Source of the DNA: Achromobacter marplatensis
GTDB taxonomy: Bacteria > Pseudomonadota > Gammaproteobacteria > Burkholderiales > Burkholderiaceae_B
Reading direction: 5' to 3'
DNA length: 64,000 nucleotides
Assembly: GCF_002209535.1 (NCBI RefSeq)
Contig: NZ_NJIG01000011.1
Location: 101,911-165,910, forward strand
Shown here: one piece after another, positions 9,143 through 18,561 of the stretch
Layout: each line of letters starts with the position of its first letter
How positions within the stretch are numbered: position 1 is the stretch's first letter
Notes under the pieces: generated by a model
What the model was told of the DNA's origin: nothing
Database searches by the model: none
The model's input: the letters and a program-made list of their open reading frames with translations, nothing else
Translations under genes and position numbers: made by a program

Positions 9143-10057
9143 ATGTCCTATCTGTTCCCCTTGTTCGCCATCCTGTTCTGGGCGGGCAATGTCATCGTGT
9201 CCAAGATGGCCGCCAGCGCCATCTCGCCCACGGCAATCACGTTCTACCGCCTGGTGCTGGCCTTGGTACTGATGGGCCTGTTCACGGCCCGTCCGGCCTG
9301 GCGCAACCGCAAGGTCATCCTGCGGCACTGGCCCAAGCTGGCGCTGTACGGCGCCTTGTCGTCGGCGGTGTTCCAGGCGCTGTCCTACCGCGCGGCTGAA
9401 ACCACCACCGCCACCAACATGGCCATCCTGACGGCGCTGATTCCGTTGCTGAGCATGCTGCTTAGCGTCGTCATCCTGCGCGATCCCCTGACGCTGGGCA
9501 TGGCTGCGGGCGGGGTGCTGTCGTTCCTGGGGTTGCTGTACCTGGTGGGGCAGGGCGACATGCTCAGCGTGTTCCAGCACGGCATCCATGTGGGCGACGG
9601 GCTGATGCTGCTGGCCGCCATGTCCTATGCGCTGTACGGGGTGCTGCTGCGCCACTGGAAGGTGCCGGTTCCCGCCTGGCAATCCACGTTCGTGCAGTCG
9701 ATCTTCGCGCTGCTCTACATGCTGCCGCTCTATCTGCGCGTGCCGGCGGCGCAGGCTGCGTTGGACGTGAACACCATTCCGCTGATCCTTTATGCCGGCA
9801 TCTTTTCGTCGGTGCTGCTGTCGTACCTGTGGATCGAGGGCGTGCACCGGCTGGGCCCCACCCGCTGCAGCATTTTCATCAACCTGCTGCCCTTGTTCAC
9901 GGCGCTGGCGGCGTTTGTGATGCTGCGCGAGCAGTTGCACGGATACCACCTGCTGGGCGGGGCGGTGACGCTGGCGGGCGTGCTGCTGGCGCAGACGGTG
10001 CAGCGTCCACTGTTCGGCCGCGCGCCCGCCCGGGCCTTGGCGGCTGGCAAGGTCTAG
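9143..10057 (+). CDS. EamA/DMT-family transporter
   Basis: Inner-membrane exporter-type protein of 304 residues with ten predicted hydrophobic segments in two EamA repeats. The N-terminus (SYLFPLFAILFWAGNVIVSK) and the second repeat (LMLLAAMSYALYGVLLRHWK) are typical. The substrate is unknown; relatives export amino acids, amines or other metabolites. It stands alone, with 167 bases of leader holding nothing I can name. Confidence 0.85.
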   Translation: MSYLFPLFAILFWAGNVIVSKMAASAISPTAITFYRLVLALVLMGLFTARPAWRNRKVILRHWPKLALYGALSSAVFQALSYRAAETTTATNMAILTALIPLLSMLLSVVILRDPLTLGMAAGGVLSFLGLLYLVGQGDMLSVFQHGIHVGDGLMLLAAMSYALYGVLLRHWKVPVPAWQSTFVQSIFALLYMLPLYLRVPAAQAALDVNTIPLILYAGIFSSVLLSYLWIEGVHRLGPTRCSIFINLLPLFTALAAFVMLREQLHGYHLLGGAVTLAGVLLAQTVQRPLFGRAPARALAAGKV

Positions 10058-10169
10058 GGTCTGTGCGGGGCTGCTTTCAGGGTCAACCGGCCCCCGACCG
10101 CTGATTCACGGGCGTTCAATACAGGCGCTTCCCGTCGCGCGATAGTGCGGTGCTTTAGCGGGAGCGCCC

Positions 10170-11129
10170 ATGAGCCTTTTCCAAAGAACCACCATCGCGC
10201 TGGCGCGCAGCCCCATGATGGGCCGCGCGATGCGGGCGATGGCCGCCCGGTCGTCACTGGCGCGCCGTTTCGTCGGCGGCGCGGATGTGGAGGCCGCCGT
10301 CCAGACCGCCTTGCGCTTGCGCGACGCGCACGGCATCCGGGCGTCGCTCTTCTATCTGGGCGAATACGTGGCGGACCCGGCCGCCATCGAGCACAACGTG
10401 GCGCAGGCCATCGACGCCTGCGACGCGCTGGGCAGGGCGGGCCTGGACGTGCACGTGTCAGTGGATCCCACCGCCATCGGCTATATGGACAGCGATGCGC
10501 GGGGCGAGGACAACGCCCGGCGCATCGCCGCGGCGGTGTCGCGGGCCGCGCGCGGCGGGCAGGACTGGATGGTGCTGGACATGGAAGACGCCAGCATTCG
10601 CGACCGCACCTGCGCACTGCACCGCAGCTTGCAGGAAACGGGCCTGCCTGTCGGCCTGACCTTGCAGGCGCGGCGCCGGCGCACGCCGGAAGACCTGACG
10701 TGGGCGATCCGGCAACGGACTTCGCTGCGTCTGGTGAAAGGCGCGTTTCCTGAGCGCGCGCTGGATCACGCGGGTCGCGCGGGCATCGATCAGGCGTATC
10801 TGGACGCGGCGTCCATCATGCTGTCGCGCGAGGCGCGCGACGCGGGTTTCCATCCCGTCTTCGGCACGCATGACGACCGCCTGGCCGGCGCGATCATGAC
10901 GCTGGCGCGCGAGCGCGGGTGGCCGCCCGATGGCTTCGAATTCGAAATGCTCTATGGCGTGCGCCCCGACTGGCAACTGGCGCTGCGCGGCTTGGGCTAT
11001 AACGTCAGGGTCTATCTTCCGTTCGGCGGCGACTGGTGGCCGTACGCCATCCGCCGGGTGGGGGAGAATCCTCGTAACGCGTGGCTGCTGGCCCGTTCGC
11101 TGACCTCGGACGGACACTATTTCAGCTAG
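10170..11129 (+). CDS. Proline dehydrogenase, stand-alone (PRODH)
   Basis: FAD-dependent oxidation of L-proline to pyrroline-5-carboxylate. The 319-residue protein has the PRODH barrel without a fused P5C dehydrogenase, so it is the monofunctional type rather than PutA. Visible markers are SLFYLGEYV, VSVDPTAIGYM, MVLDMEDASIRDRT, RLVKGAF, FGTHDDRLA and the ending FGGDWWPYAIRRVGENPRN. The second-step dehydrogenase is not in the window. An AraC-type gene follows after 18 bases on the same strand and may be cotranscribed. Confidence 0.88.
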   Translation: MSLFQRTTIALARSPMMGRAMRAMAARSSLARRFVGGADVEAAVQTALRLRDAHGIRASLFYLGEYVADPAAIEHNVAQAIDACDALGRAGLDVHVSVDPTAIGYMDSDARGEDNARRIAAAVSRAARGGQDWMVLDMEDASIRDRTCALHRSLQETGLPVGLTLQARRRRTPEDLTWAIRQRTSLRLVKGAFPERALDHAGRAGIDQAYLDAASIMLSREARDAGFHPVFGTHDDRLAGAIMTLARERGWPPDGFEFEMLYGVRPDWQLALRGLGYNVRVYLPFGGDWWPYAIRRVGENPRNAWLLARSLTSDGHYFS

Positions 11130-11147
11130 CCACAGCCTGAAGGCATC

Positions 11148-11954
11148 ATGGCGGTTTCTCGACACATCTGGCATTGCGGCGCCGGCCTGCCCGGCGACGT
11201 GCTGATCGCGGATTTGCGCGCCTATCGCTATGCGCCACATTTCCACGACGCCTGGTCCATCGGCGCCCTCGAGCACGGCCGTTGCACCTTCACGGTACAT
11301 GGCCAGGCTCATGCCGCCAGCGAGGGCGACCTGGTGGTGATCGCGCCTGGCCAGGTCCATACCGGCGGCACCTCGGCCGCGCCGTTGACGTATCGCATGG
11401 CGTACATCGACGCCCAATGGTTCGACGATCACGCGCGCGCCTTGTTCGCCGACGGCGCGCGCTTGCCGGGGCCCGTCATCACGGCGCCAGGCCTGTGCGC
11501 GCAATGGCTGGCCGCGCTGACGCCGGACCCGATTCCCGACCCGGCGCGCCGCGAACGCCTGTCCGCCGCCTTATTCGGGCTGCTGGCTGCGCATGCCGGC
11601 GCCGGCGACCCCGCCTTGACCGATGCGCCCGACGTCTGCGCCTTGCTGCGCGAACGCATGGCCGCCGATCCGTCCTGCGCGCCGGATCTGGAAGCGCTGG
11701 CGCAGGCGCAGGACCGCCATCGCACGACGCTCGTCAAGCAGTTTGCCCGCCGCTACGGCCTGCCGCCGCAGGCCTGGCTGCGCAATTGGCGGGTGGCGCG
11801 GGCGCGGGTGCTGTTGCGCGATGGCTTGCCGCTGGCGCAGGCGGCCCATGCGGTGGGGTTTGCGGATCAAGCGCACCTGACCCGTGTCTTCAAGCAGGTC
11901 TACGGCAGCACCCCCGGCGTGCTGCAACGGGCTGGCGCGTCCCACACGTTGTGA
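11148..11954 (+). CDS. AraC-family regulator with cupin sensor
   Basis: A 268-residue regulator. An N-terminal AraC-binding cupin spans about residues 15-150 (PHFHDAWSIGALEHGRC, EGDLVVIAPGQVHTGG), and the double helix-turn-helix about 170-262 ends VGFADQAHLTRVFKQVYGSTPG. It immediately follows proline dehydrogenase. Relatives near LysE or amino-acid genes suggest amino-acid responsiveness, but this is inference. Its last 55 bases overlap the convergent flavodoxin-like gene. Confidence 0.87.
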   Translation: MAVSRHIWHCGAGLPGDVLIADLRAYRYAPHFHDAWSIGALEHGRCTFTVHGQAHAASEGDLVVIAPGQVHTGGTSAAPLTYRMAYIDAQWFDDHARALFADGARLPGPVITAPGLCAQWLAALTPDPIPDPARRERLSAALFGLLAAHAGAGDPALTDAPDVCALLRERMAADPSCAPDLEALAQAQDRHRTTLVKQFARRYGLPPQAWLRNWRVARARVLLRDGLPLAQAAHAVGFADQAHLTRVFKQVYGSTPGVLQRAGASHTL

Positions 11955-12568
11955 GAGCGGGGCGTTTCCATCCGGTAGTCGGAGTATTTGCGCGTGAAAA
12001 AGGCGGCGCCCAGTTGTTCGGCTGCCAGCAGCGGTTGGCGCGGGTCCGCCGCGACTTCTCCGCGCTTGTTGCCTGCGCCGTGCACATAGCCGACAAAGTC
12101 CGAATGCGTGTAGCGCGCGTATTCCTGCACCTGATGCACGATGCCCAGCGCTGCGCCGGCATAGGTTTCCTCGGACACGACCGTCAGGCCCAAGCGCTTG
12201 CCGGTCATGGCGGCTTTGACCCGTTCCGGCTCCGGGCCCGAACCCGCGTAATGGGTGAAGGAACGGTCGAAGAACGCCTTGGCCTGCGCGGACATCCCGT
12301 ACCAATACACAGGCGTGCAGATCAGGACGCCGTCGGCAGGCAGGAAATACTCGCCGAATAGTTCGCCGTAGCGGTCGGCCGGGGCGGAACCGTGGCGCAG
12401 GTCGGGCAGGAAGCCCTGGATGTAATCGTCCAGGAACAGCAGGGTGGTGGCGGTGTCGGCCGCGTCGGCGCCGCGTTGCGCGGCCGCGGCCAGGGCTGCG
12501 CTGTTGCCGTCGCGCCGGGGGCTGCCCACCAGAATGAGCAGCTTTTTTTCTTGATGATTTGAATTCAT
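11900..12568 (-). CDS. Flavodoxin-fold NAD(P)H-dependent FMN reductase family protein
   Basis: A 222-residue protein of the flavodoxin-like/NADPH-dependent FMN reductase superfamily. The phosphate loop GSPRRDGNSAAL (residues 16-27) and the motif DGVLICTPVYWYGMSAQAKAFFDR identify it. It probably acts as a cytoplasmic quinone or nitro reductase. It is divergent from the LysR gene at 12695, which makes that regulator its likely controller. The C-terminus overlaps the end of the AraC gene by 55 bases on the opposite strand, an unusually long convergent overlap. Confidence 0.82.
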   Translation of the reverse strand: MNSNHQEKKLLILVGSPRRDGNSAALAAAAQRGADAADTATTLLFLDDYIQGFLPDLRHGSAPADRYGELFGEYFLPADGVLICTPVYWYGMSAQAKAFFDRSFTHYAGSGPEPERVKAAMTGKRLGLTVVSEETYAGAALGIVHQVQEYARYTHSDFVGYVHGAGNKRGEVAADPRQPLLAAEQLGAAFFTRKYSDYRMETPRSHNVWDAPARCSTPGVLP

Positions 12569-12694
12569 GTTTGGATCCTTGGATTCGGCATGCGTGGTTC
12601 ATGCTTGAGCGTCAATGTAGGCAGGCCAAGACGCCGCGACAAATGACGATTCCTTGGTTATGATGAATTCATTTCATGTATAGGGCCGCCCTTC

Positions 12695-13579
12695 ATGTTT
12701 GCCAACCTTCCGGTCACGGCGCTGCGCACGTTTGAAGCGGCGGCCAGGCTGCGCAGTTTCAAGCTGGCCGCGGCCGAACTCGCGGTGACGCCCACCGCGG
12801 TGTCGCACCAGATCAAGGCGTTGGAACGGCAGGCGGGGTTCGCGCTGTTCGACCGCGTGCCGCGCGGTGTGCGGCTGACCGACAAGGGCGCGCGCCTGTT
12901 CGTCAGCGTGCACGGCGCCTTGCTGGATGTGGCGCAAACGCTGGACGCCTTGCGGCCGGCGCCGGCTGCGGGCGCGTTGACGGTGTCCACCACGCATTCC
13001 TTCGCGGCGCTGTGGCTGGTGCCCAGGCTGGGGCGCTTCTACGACGCCTATCCGCAATACCAGTTGCGCCTGAACGCCAACGCCGACCCGGTGGACCTGC
13101 TGCAGGACGGCAGCGTGGATGTCGCGATCCGCTACAGCCCGCATGCCTATCCGGCCTTGCACGCCGCGTGCCGGCTGCCGGAGTCGTTTGGCGTATACGG
13201 CGCGCCTTCGATGGTGGCGCAGGCAGGAAAACGCGCGCCAGCGCTGGTAACGGTGCACTGGCGCGATTCCCAGCTGTATGACCTGGGCTGGCAGGCGTGG
13301 TGCGACGCGGCGCGCTTGCCGTCGTGGCGCAAGCCGGCGGCGGTGCATGCGTACACGGAAGAGCATTACGCCCTGCAGGCGGCGATTGCCGGGCAGGGCC
13401 TGGTGCTGGCCAGTTCCGTCATGGTGTCGGACAGCGTGGCCGCCGGCACGCTGGCGGCGTATCGGCCCGACGTGCGCGTGGCCGGGTCCGCCTACACCGC
13501 GCTGTGCGCGCCGGGCCGCGAACGGCACCCCCCGGTCAAGGCGTTCCTGGGTTGGTTGAGCCAGGAGTTCCTGGGGTAG
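12695..13579 (+). CDS. LysR-family regulator (GcvA-like)
   Basis: A 294-residue LysR-type regulator beginning LPVTALRTFEAAARLRSFK, with the GcvA-like helix-turn-helix at residues about 20-40 (LAAAELAVTPTAVSHQIKAL). The effector domain follows from about residue 92. It is divergent from the flavodoxin-fold reductase. The 126-base gap contains the palindrome ATGAATTCAT (12663-12672), 22 bases before the start, a possible autoregulatory site. Its end overlaps the convergent MFS gene by 44 bases. Confidence 0.86.
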   Translation: MFANLPVTALRTFEAAARLRSFKLAAAELAVTPTAVSHQIKALERQAGFALFDRVPRGVRLTDKGARLFVSVHGALLDVAQTLDALRPAPAAGALTVSTTHSFAALWLVPRLGRFYDAYPQYQLRLNANADPVDLLQDGSVDVAIRYSPHAYPALHAACRLPESFGVYGAPSMVAQAGKRAPALVTVHWRDSQLYDLGWQAWCDAARLPSWRKPAAVHAYTEEHYALQAAIAGQGLVLASSVMVSDSVAAGTLAAYRPDVRVAGSAYTALCAPGRERHPPVKAFLGWLSQEFLG

Positions 13580-14888
13580 CGCGCGGCGCCGGTTCCAGCG
13601 CCTTGGGGGTGAGCGCGGGCCGCGGCACGGGCCTGGGAAGCAGCGGCAGCGCCGCCAACATGCACAGGCCGGCGATCACCCAGGTCACCGGCCACGAGCT
13701 TGCCGCGACCACGTGCGGGATGGCCAGCGGCGTCAGGAACAGGCCCAGGTAGACGCAGCTGTTGGCCATGCCCAGCGCGGTGCCGGCGCGCGAGGCGCCC
13801 GCCAAGGTGGCCAATTCCGTATAGGCCACGCCGTGCCAGGCCGACGCGCAGATGCCTGCCGCCGCCAGCAGGCTGGCGGTCGCCAACACGGCGCCCGGGC
13901 GGCCCGGCGCGCCGTCGACTGCCCAGGCCACGGCGCCCAGCGCCGCGAACAGCAGGCAGCTCAGCCAGGTGCAGCGACGCAGGAAGGCGCGCCGGTCGCC
14001 ATGGCGATCCGTCCAACGCCCGGCCGCGATGCGCGCCACCATGGCGCCCAGTTGCACGGCGACCATCACGCCCGTCAGCGTGCCGATGCCCGCCTGGCTG
14101 AAGTCGTGCAGGAACACGGTGGCGAACGTCAATACCGCGAATTGCGGGCTGCACATGACGCCGATCGCGACGGCGGCCCGCCAGACGCGGCCATCGCGCA
14201 GCGGCGAGGCGGCCGGGCGCGCCGGGGCGGTCGAGCGGGTCGAGGCAGGGCCGGCGCGTTCCGGTTCCCGCAACCAGCCTGCGGCAAGCACGGCGGCCAC
14301 GCCGCACATCAGGCTCAGCACGCCGAACACCGCGCCAAAGCCCGCGTGCGCCGCCAGCCATGGCAGCAGGAGCGCGCCCATGCCGCCGCCCAAGGGCACC
14401 GCGGTTTGGCGGATGCTCATCGCCAGGCCGCGCTCGCCTTCGTCGAACCAGGCCATCACCGCCCGCCCGCTGGCGCCGTTGACGCTGCCGCCCAGGCTGC
14501 CGACCAGCACCAGGCCCAGCGCCAGCAGCCACAGGCTGGGCACCCCGGCCGCCGTGGGCGCGGCAAAAAGGCCCATCCAGGCCAACGCCGCCGCCGTGGC
14601 GCCCAGGCCGCTCAAGAGCACCGGGCGGTCGCCCCAGCGGTCGGTCAGCAAGCCCCAGGGCAACTCGAACAGCGCCACGCCCAACCCCAGCAGCCCCAAG
14701 GCCAGGCCCAACTGGTCGTTGTCCAGCCGGTAGCCCGAACGCATGAACACCGCCGTCGTGGGCAGGCCGGCCGCCGCGGCCGAAAAGGCGGCGTTGGCGG
14801 CGACGCCGACTGCCAGCACTTTCCAGCGATGGGCCGGCCGTACCGCCTCCGAAGGCATCGTCAATGCGGGGCAAGAGGGTGGGGACAT
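13536..14888 (-). CDS. MFS transporter
   Basis: A 450-residue major facilitator protein with about 12 hydrophobic segments. The loop 2-3 signature appears as LPWGLLTDRWGDRPVLLSG and the second half repeats it as RIAAGRWTDRHGDRRAFLRR. Relatives include CynX/NimT-type and sugar-phosphate-type carriers; the substrate is unknown. It is divergent from the LysR gene at 14996, which is its probable regulator. The Pro/Arg-rich tail overlaps the end of the preceding LysR gene. Confidence 0.85.
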   Translation of the reverse strand: MSPPSCPALTMPSEAVRPAHRWKVLAVGVAANAAFSAAAAGLPTTAVFMRSGYRLDNDQLGLALGLLGLGVALFELPWGLLTDRWGDRPVLLSGLGATAAALAWMGLFAAPTAAGVPSLWLLALGLVLVGSLGGSVNGASGRAVMAWFDEGERGLAMSIRQTAVPLGGGMGALLLPWLAAHAGFGAVFGVLSLMCGVAAVLAAGWLREPERAGPASTRSTAPARPAASPLRDGRVWRAAVAIGVMCSPQFAVLTFATVFLHDFSQAGIGTLTGVMVAVQLGAMVARIAAGRWTDRHGDRRAFLRRCTWLSCLLFAALGAVAWAVDGAPGRPGAVLATASLLAAAGICASAWHGVAYTELATLAGASRAGTALGMANSCVYLGLFLTPLAIPHVVAASSWPVTWVIAGLCMLAALPLLPRPVPRPALTPKALEPAPRATPGTPGSTNPGTP

Positions 14889-14970
14889 GCGGGGCTCCGA
14901 AGGGCAAAAGAAAAGGACCGGCCAGTCTGCGCTTCTGCTATCGTTCTGAAAATCAGGAAATTTTGGTTTT

Positions 14971-14993
14971 ATAGTTTTGAATATCGGGACTAT
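14971..14993 (+). promoter_or_regulatory. Inverted repeat before LysR gene, ATAGT-N13-ACTAT
   Basis: The arms are perfect, and the repeat ends two bases before the ATG of the LysR gene in an AT-rich divergent gap. This is a plausible LysR autoregulatory site, though the arms are only 5 bases each. Confidence 0.35.
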
Positions 14994-14995
14994 TA

Positions 14996-15916
14996 ATGCG
15001 GCAGGTCACGTTCGATCTTGATGTGTTGCGCAGCTTTGTGGCCGGGGTCGACCTGGGCAGCTTCGGGCGTGCGGCGGATCGTCTTGGCCGGTCCACGTCC
15101 GCCGTCAGCGCGCAACTGAAGAAGCTGGAAGAGCAGGCCGGCGTGCCGCTGCTTCGCAAGGAAGGCCGCGGCCTGGCGCTGACCGAGGCGGGCGAGACGA
15201 TGCTGGCCTACGCGCGCCGGTTGCTGGCGCTGAACGATCAGGCGTCGCGCGCCGTGCGCGGGGCGGAACTGGAAGGCCGGGTACGGCTGGGCTTGCAGGA
15301 GGACTTTGGCGAAACGCTGCTGCCCCAGGTGTTGGGCCAATTCGCCCGGGCGCATCCCAAGGTCAGAATCGAAGCCCGCGTCGCGCGCAATGCCGACCTG
15401 CTGGAGCGCATCGCGCTTGCGCAGCTGGATCTGGCGCTGGCCTGGGACCATGATGCGCGCCTGCCGCATGCAGAGCGTTTGCTGGAGCTTCCGATGTGCT
15501 GGATCGGGCCGGCGGCGCCCGCCGCATCCGTGTTTACGGACGATGGCGATGTGCCCCTGGTGGCGTTCGAGGCGCCGTGCCTGTTCCGCGATTGCGCGAC
15601 CGAGGCGCTGGACCGGGCGAACCTGTCCTGGCGCGCGGCGTTCACCAGCCCCAGCCTGGCCGGCTTGTGGGCAGCCGCTACTGCGGGTCTGGGGGTGGCG
15701 GTGCGCACGCCTTTGGGCCTGCCCGCCACGGTCCGCACGTTGGCGCCGGGCGAGCAGGGCTTGCCGGCCCTGCCGTCGATTTCGCTGTCGCTGTACCAGG
15801 CCCAGGCGCAGCCTGACCCCGTGGCCGCCGCGTTGGGCGATATCGTGCGGCAATGCATCCTTGACAGCGCCCCGCGCGCCTTGGCCGGAGAGACCCGCCG
15901 TGAACCGCTTCCATGA
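14996..15916 (+). CDS. LysR-family regulator
   Basis: A 306-residue LysR-type regulator. The helix-turn-helix is at about residues 19-40 (SFGRAADRLGRSTSAVSAQLKKLEEQAG) and the effector domain begins near residue 90. It is divergent from the MFS gene at 13536 and followed on the same strand by a second LysR gene whose start overlaps its last 17 bases. The ATG has only a weak ribosome site (GGGA). Confidence 0.87.
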   Translation: MRQVTFDLDVLRSFVAGVDLGSFGRAADRLGRSTSAVSAQLKKLEEQAGVPLLRKEGRGLALTEAGETMLAYARRLLALNDQASRAVRGAELEGRVRLGLQEDFGETLLPQVLGQFARAHPKVRIEARVARNADLLERIALAQLDLALAWDHDARLPHAERLLELPMCWIGPAAPAASVFTDDGDVPLVAFEAPCLFRDCATEALDRANLSWRAAFTSPSLAGLWAAATAGLGVAVRTPLGLPATVRTLAPGEQGLPALPSISLSLYQAQAQPDPVAAALGDIVRQCILDSAPRALAGETRREPLP

Positions 15917-16805
15917 AATGACCGTGTTCCTGGCCGTGGCCGAGGCCAGGAGCTTTGCCGCCGCCGCCCGGCGGCTGGAAATGTCCGCGCCCACGGTGAC
16001 GCGCAGCGTCGCGGCGCTGGAGCATCGCCTGGGCGTCTTGCTGCTGGTGCGCACCACGCGAAGCTTGCGCTTGACCGAAGCCGGCGAACGCTACGCGGCT
16101 GATTGCCGCCGCATCCTGGATGACGTGGAGCAGGCCGACGACGCCGCGGCGGGCGTGATGGGGGCGCCGCGCGGCGCGCTCAGCATCACGGCGCCCGCCT
16201 TCTTCGGCGAACTGCATGTGATGCCGGCGGTGCTGGGCTATCTGCGCGCGCACCGTGAAGTGTCCGTGCGCACTTTGCTGGTGGATCGCGTCGTGAACCT
16301 GCTGGATGAAGGCGTGGATGTGGCGGTACGCATCGGCGCCTTGCCGGATTCGACCTTGACTGCGGTGCCGGTGGGGCAGGTGCGCCGTGTGGTGTGCGCC
16401 GCGCCGGCTTTCCTGCAAAAACACGGCGAACCCAAGGACCTGGACGCGCTGCTGCGTTTTTGCACGATCACCGCGGCCATGGAGGGGCGGGGCACGCAGT
16501 GGCGGTTCCAGCAGGACGGCCAAGCCCGGCGGCTGAGCGTGGATTCGCAATTGACGGTCACGTCATTCCAGGCCGCGGTCCTGGCGGCTTGCGAAGGATG
16601 GGGGCTGACGCAAGTGGTGTCGTATCAGGTGGCCCGGCATCTCGCCAGCGGCGCCTTGCAGGTGGTGCTGCGCGACTTCGAACTGCCTCCCATGCCGGTG
16701 CACGTGGTGTATCCCGAGGGCCGAAAAAGCTCGGCGAAAGTGCGCAGCTTCGTCGATTTCTGCGTGGACGCGCTGCGCCGGGACCTGGCCACGCTGCCCG
16801 CCTGA
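15900..16805 (+). CDS. LysR-family regulator, GTG start
   Basis: A 301-residue LysR-type regulator (NRFHEMTVFLAVAEARSF, helix-turn-helix AAAARRLEMSAPTVTRSVAAL). The start is taken as the GTG at 15900 because GGAGAG at 15887-15892 is correctly spaced and MNRFHEM is the usual family opening; the ATG at 15918 would truncate the first helix. It overlaps the preceding LysR gene by 17 bases, so the two are translationally coupled. It is followed after 122 bases by a glutathione transferase and a PNPOx-type gene, its most likely targets. Confidence 0.86.
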   Translation: MNRFHEMTVFLAVAEARSFAAAARRLEMSAPTVTRSVAALEHRLGVLLLVRTTRSLRLTEAGERYAADCRRILDDVEQADDAAAGVMGAPRGALSITAPAFFGELHVMPAVLGYLRAHREVSVRTLLVDRVVNLLDEGVDVAVRIGALPDSTLTAVPVGQVRRVVCAAPAFLQKHGEPKDLDALLRFCTITAAMEGRGTQWRFQQDGQARRLSVDSQLTVTSFQAAVLAACEGWGLTQVVSYQVARHLASGALQVVLRDFELPPMPVHVVYPEGRKSSAKVRSFVDFCVDALRRDLATLPA

Positions 16806-16927
16806 CACGCGAGTTTTCCCGCACTTTCTTTCACGGACTGCAAGAGTGTCTTGCGGCCGCTGGCTGTTCTCGTTTGGCGCATACGGGGCCAAGATGGAGG
16901 CACGATTCAACCACTTGAGAACTTCGC

Positions 16928-17557
16928 ATGGCTACCGCTCCGTTGACCTTCTACAGCTTCCCCTTGTCCGGCCACGCGCATCGCGTCGCGTTGATGCTGT
17001 CCCTGCTGGAGGTGCCGCATCACCGCGTCGACGTGGACCTGCGCCAGGCGGAACAAAAGCGTCCTGAATTCCTGGCAATGAACGCGTTCGGCCAAGTGCC
17101 GGTGATCGACGACAACGGCGTGGTGGTCGCGGATTCCAACGCCATCCTCGTCTACCTGGCCAAGCGCTACGGCGGCGGCGCCTGGCTGCCCGAGGACGCG
17201 GCGGGGGCGGCGCAGGTGCAGCGCTGGCTGTCGGTGGCCGCAGGCCCCTTGGCCGGTGGCCCGGCGGCTGCCCGGCTGGTGACCGTGTTCGGTGCGTCGT
17301 TCGACGTGGACGCTACGTTGGCGCGCGCGCATGCCTTGCTGTCCGTCATGGATCGCGAGCTTGCGCAGCGCGACTTCCTGGCGGGCGCGGCCCCGACCAT
17401 CGCAGACGTGGCTTGCTATGCCTACGTGGCGCACGCGCCGGAGGGCAACGTGTCGTTGGCGGACTATCCGCATGTCCGCGCGTGGTTGGCTCGCATCAAA
17501 AACCTGCCGCGCTTCGTGCCGATGGCCAGCACGGCCGCCGGCCTGTTGGCGGCTTGA
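16928..17557 (+). CDS. Glutathione S-transferase family protein
   Basis: A 209-residue cytosolic GST. An N-terminal thioredoxin-like domain ([20 protein letters not shown], then [26 protein letters not shown] with the cis-Pro and the Asp-Ser glutathione-binding pair) is followed by an all-helical domain. The N-cap motif [13 protein letters not shown] is intact. It is on the same strand as the LysR genes and is followed after 32 bases by the PNPOx-type gene, probably as one operon. Confidence 0.9.
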   Translation: MATAPLTFYSFPLSGHAHRVALMLSLLEVPHHRVDVDLRQAEQKRPEFLAMNAFGQVPVIDDNGVVVADSNAILVYLAKRYGGGAWLPEDAAGAAQVQRWLSVAAGPLAGGPAAARLVTVFGASFDVDATLARAHALLSVMDRELAQRDFLAGAAPTIADVACYAYVAHAPEGNVSLADYPHVRAWLARIKNLPRFVPMASTAAGLLAA

Positions 17558-17589
17558 GTGCCGGCCTCGCGCCGGCCAAGGAACGCATC

Positions 17590-18561
17590 ATGAACGCTTC
17601 CGATCCTATCCTCGTCGCGCCGCCCTGGCACGTTGGCGAACGGCTGCTGCAAACCCGCGCGGGCGTGGCCGAGCGCATGGCGCAAATCGGCCCCAAGGTC
17701 GTGCGCGACTACATGCCGGACCAGCACCGGGAGTTCTTCGCGCAATTACCCTTCCTGGTGATGGGCACGGTGGACGACCGGGGCGACCCGTGGGCGGGCG
17801 TGCTGGAAGGGCTGCCGGGATTTGCCGTGTCGCCGGACCCGCACACCTTGCGCGTGGCGGCGGTACCGGATGCCGACGATCCGTTGCTGGCGGGCCTGGG
17901 CCCGGACCGGGCGGTGGGCCTGCTGGGCATCGAGCTGCATACCCGGCGCCGCAACCGCATGAACGGCCGGGTTGCGGCCTGGGATGGCAAGCGATTCGAC
18001 GTTGCCGTCGCGCAATCCTTCGGCAACTGCCCGCAGTACATCCAGTCGCGCGATTTCCACTTTTCGCGTGCACCGTCGCTGCGCTTTCCCGGTACGCCGC
18101 GCGAACGCGATGGGCTGGACGATGCGGCACGCGCCTTGATCGCGGCCTCTGATACCTTCTTTGTCGCCAGCTACGTGGACGCCGAGGACGGCGCGGGCCG
18201 TGCCGTGGACGTGTCGCATCGCGGCGGCAAGCCGGGGTTCGTGCGGGTGGACGGCAATGTCCTCACCATCCCTGATTTTTCGGGCAACCGCTTCTTCAAT
18301 ACGCTGGGCAATCTGATGGCGAACCCGCGCGCGGGCCTCGTCTTCATCGATTTCGCGCGGGGCGACGTCCTGCAGTTGTCGGGGCGGGCGGAAGTGATCC
18401 TGGACAGCCCCGAGATCGATACGTTTGCCGGCGCTGAGCGCCTGTGGCGCGTGGACGTGCGCCGCGCCGTGTGGCGGCCAGGGGCGCTGGCGCTGCGCTG
18501 GAAGTTCGATGCGTATTCGCCGACGGCGCTGGCGACGGGGCAGTGGCCGGCCGCCGCCTAG
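17590..18561 (+). CDS. Pyridoxamine 5'-phosphate oxidase-fold flavoprotein
   Basis: A 323-residue protein with a PNPOx-like split barrel, probably FMN-binding. Conserved segments are FFAQLPFLVMGTVDDRGDPWAGV at the start and VDVSHRGGKPGFVRVDGNVLTIPDFSGNRFFNTLGNL in the second half. The length and the NRFFNTLGN motif match the family often found next to GSTs and annotated as flavin-nucleotide-binding. The start at 17590 follows the GST by 32 bases. Its end overlaps the convergent HxlR gene by four bases. The substrate is unknown. Confidence 0.82.
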   Translation: MNASDPILVAPPWHVGERLLQTRAGVAERMAQIGPKVVRDYMPDQHREFFAQLPFLVMGTVDDRGDPWAGVLEGLPGFAVSPDPHTLRVAAVPDADDPLLAGLGPDRAVGLLGIELHTRRRNRMNGRVAAWDGKRFDVAVAQSFGNCPQYIQSRDFHFSRAPSLRFPGTPRERDGLDDAARALIAASDTFFVASYVDAEDGAGRAVDVSHRGGKPGFVRVDGNVLTIPDFSGNRFFNTLGNLMANPRAGLVFIDFARGDVLQLSGRAEVILDSPEIDTFAGAERLWRVDVRRAVWRPGALALRWKFDAYSPTALATGQWPAAA

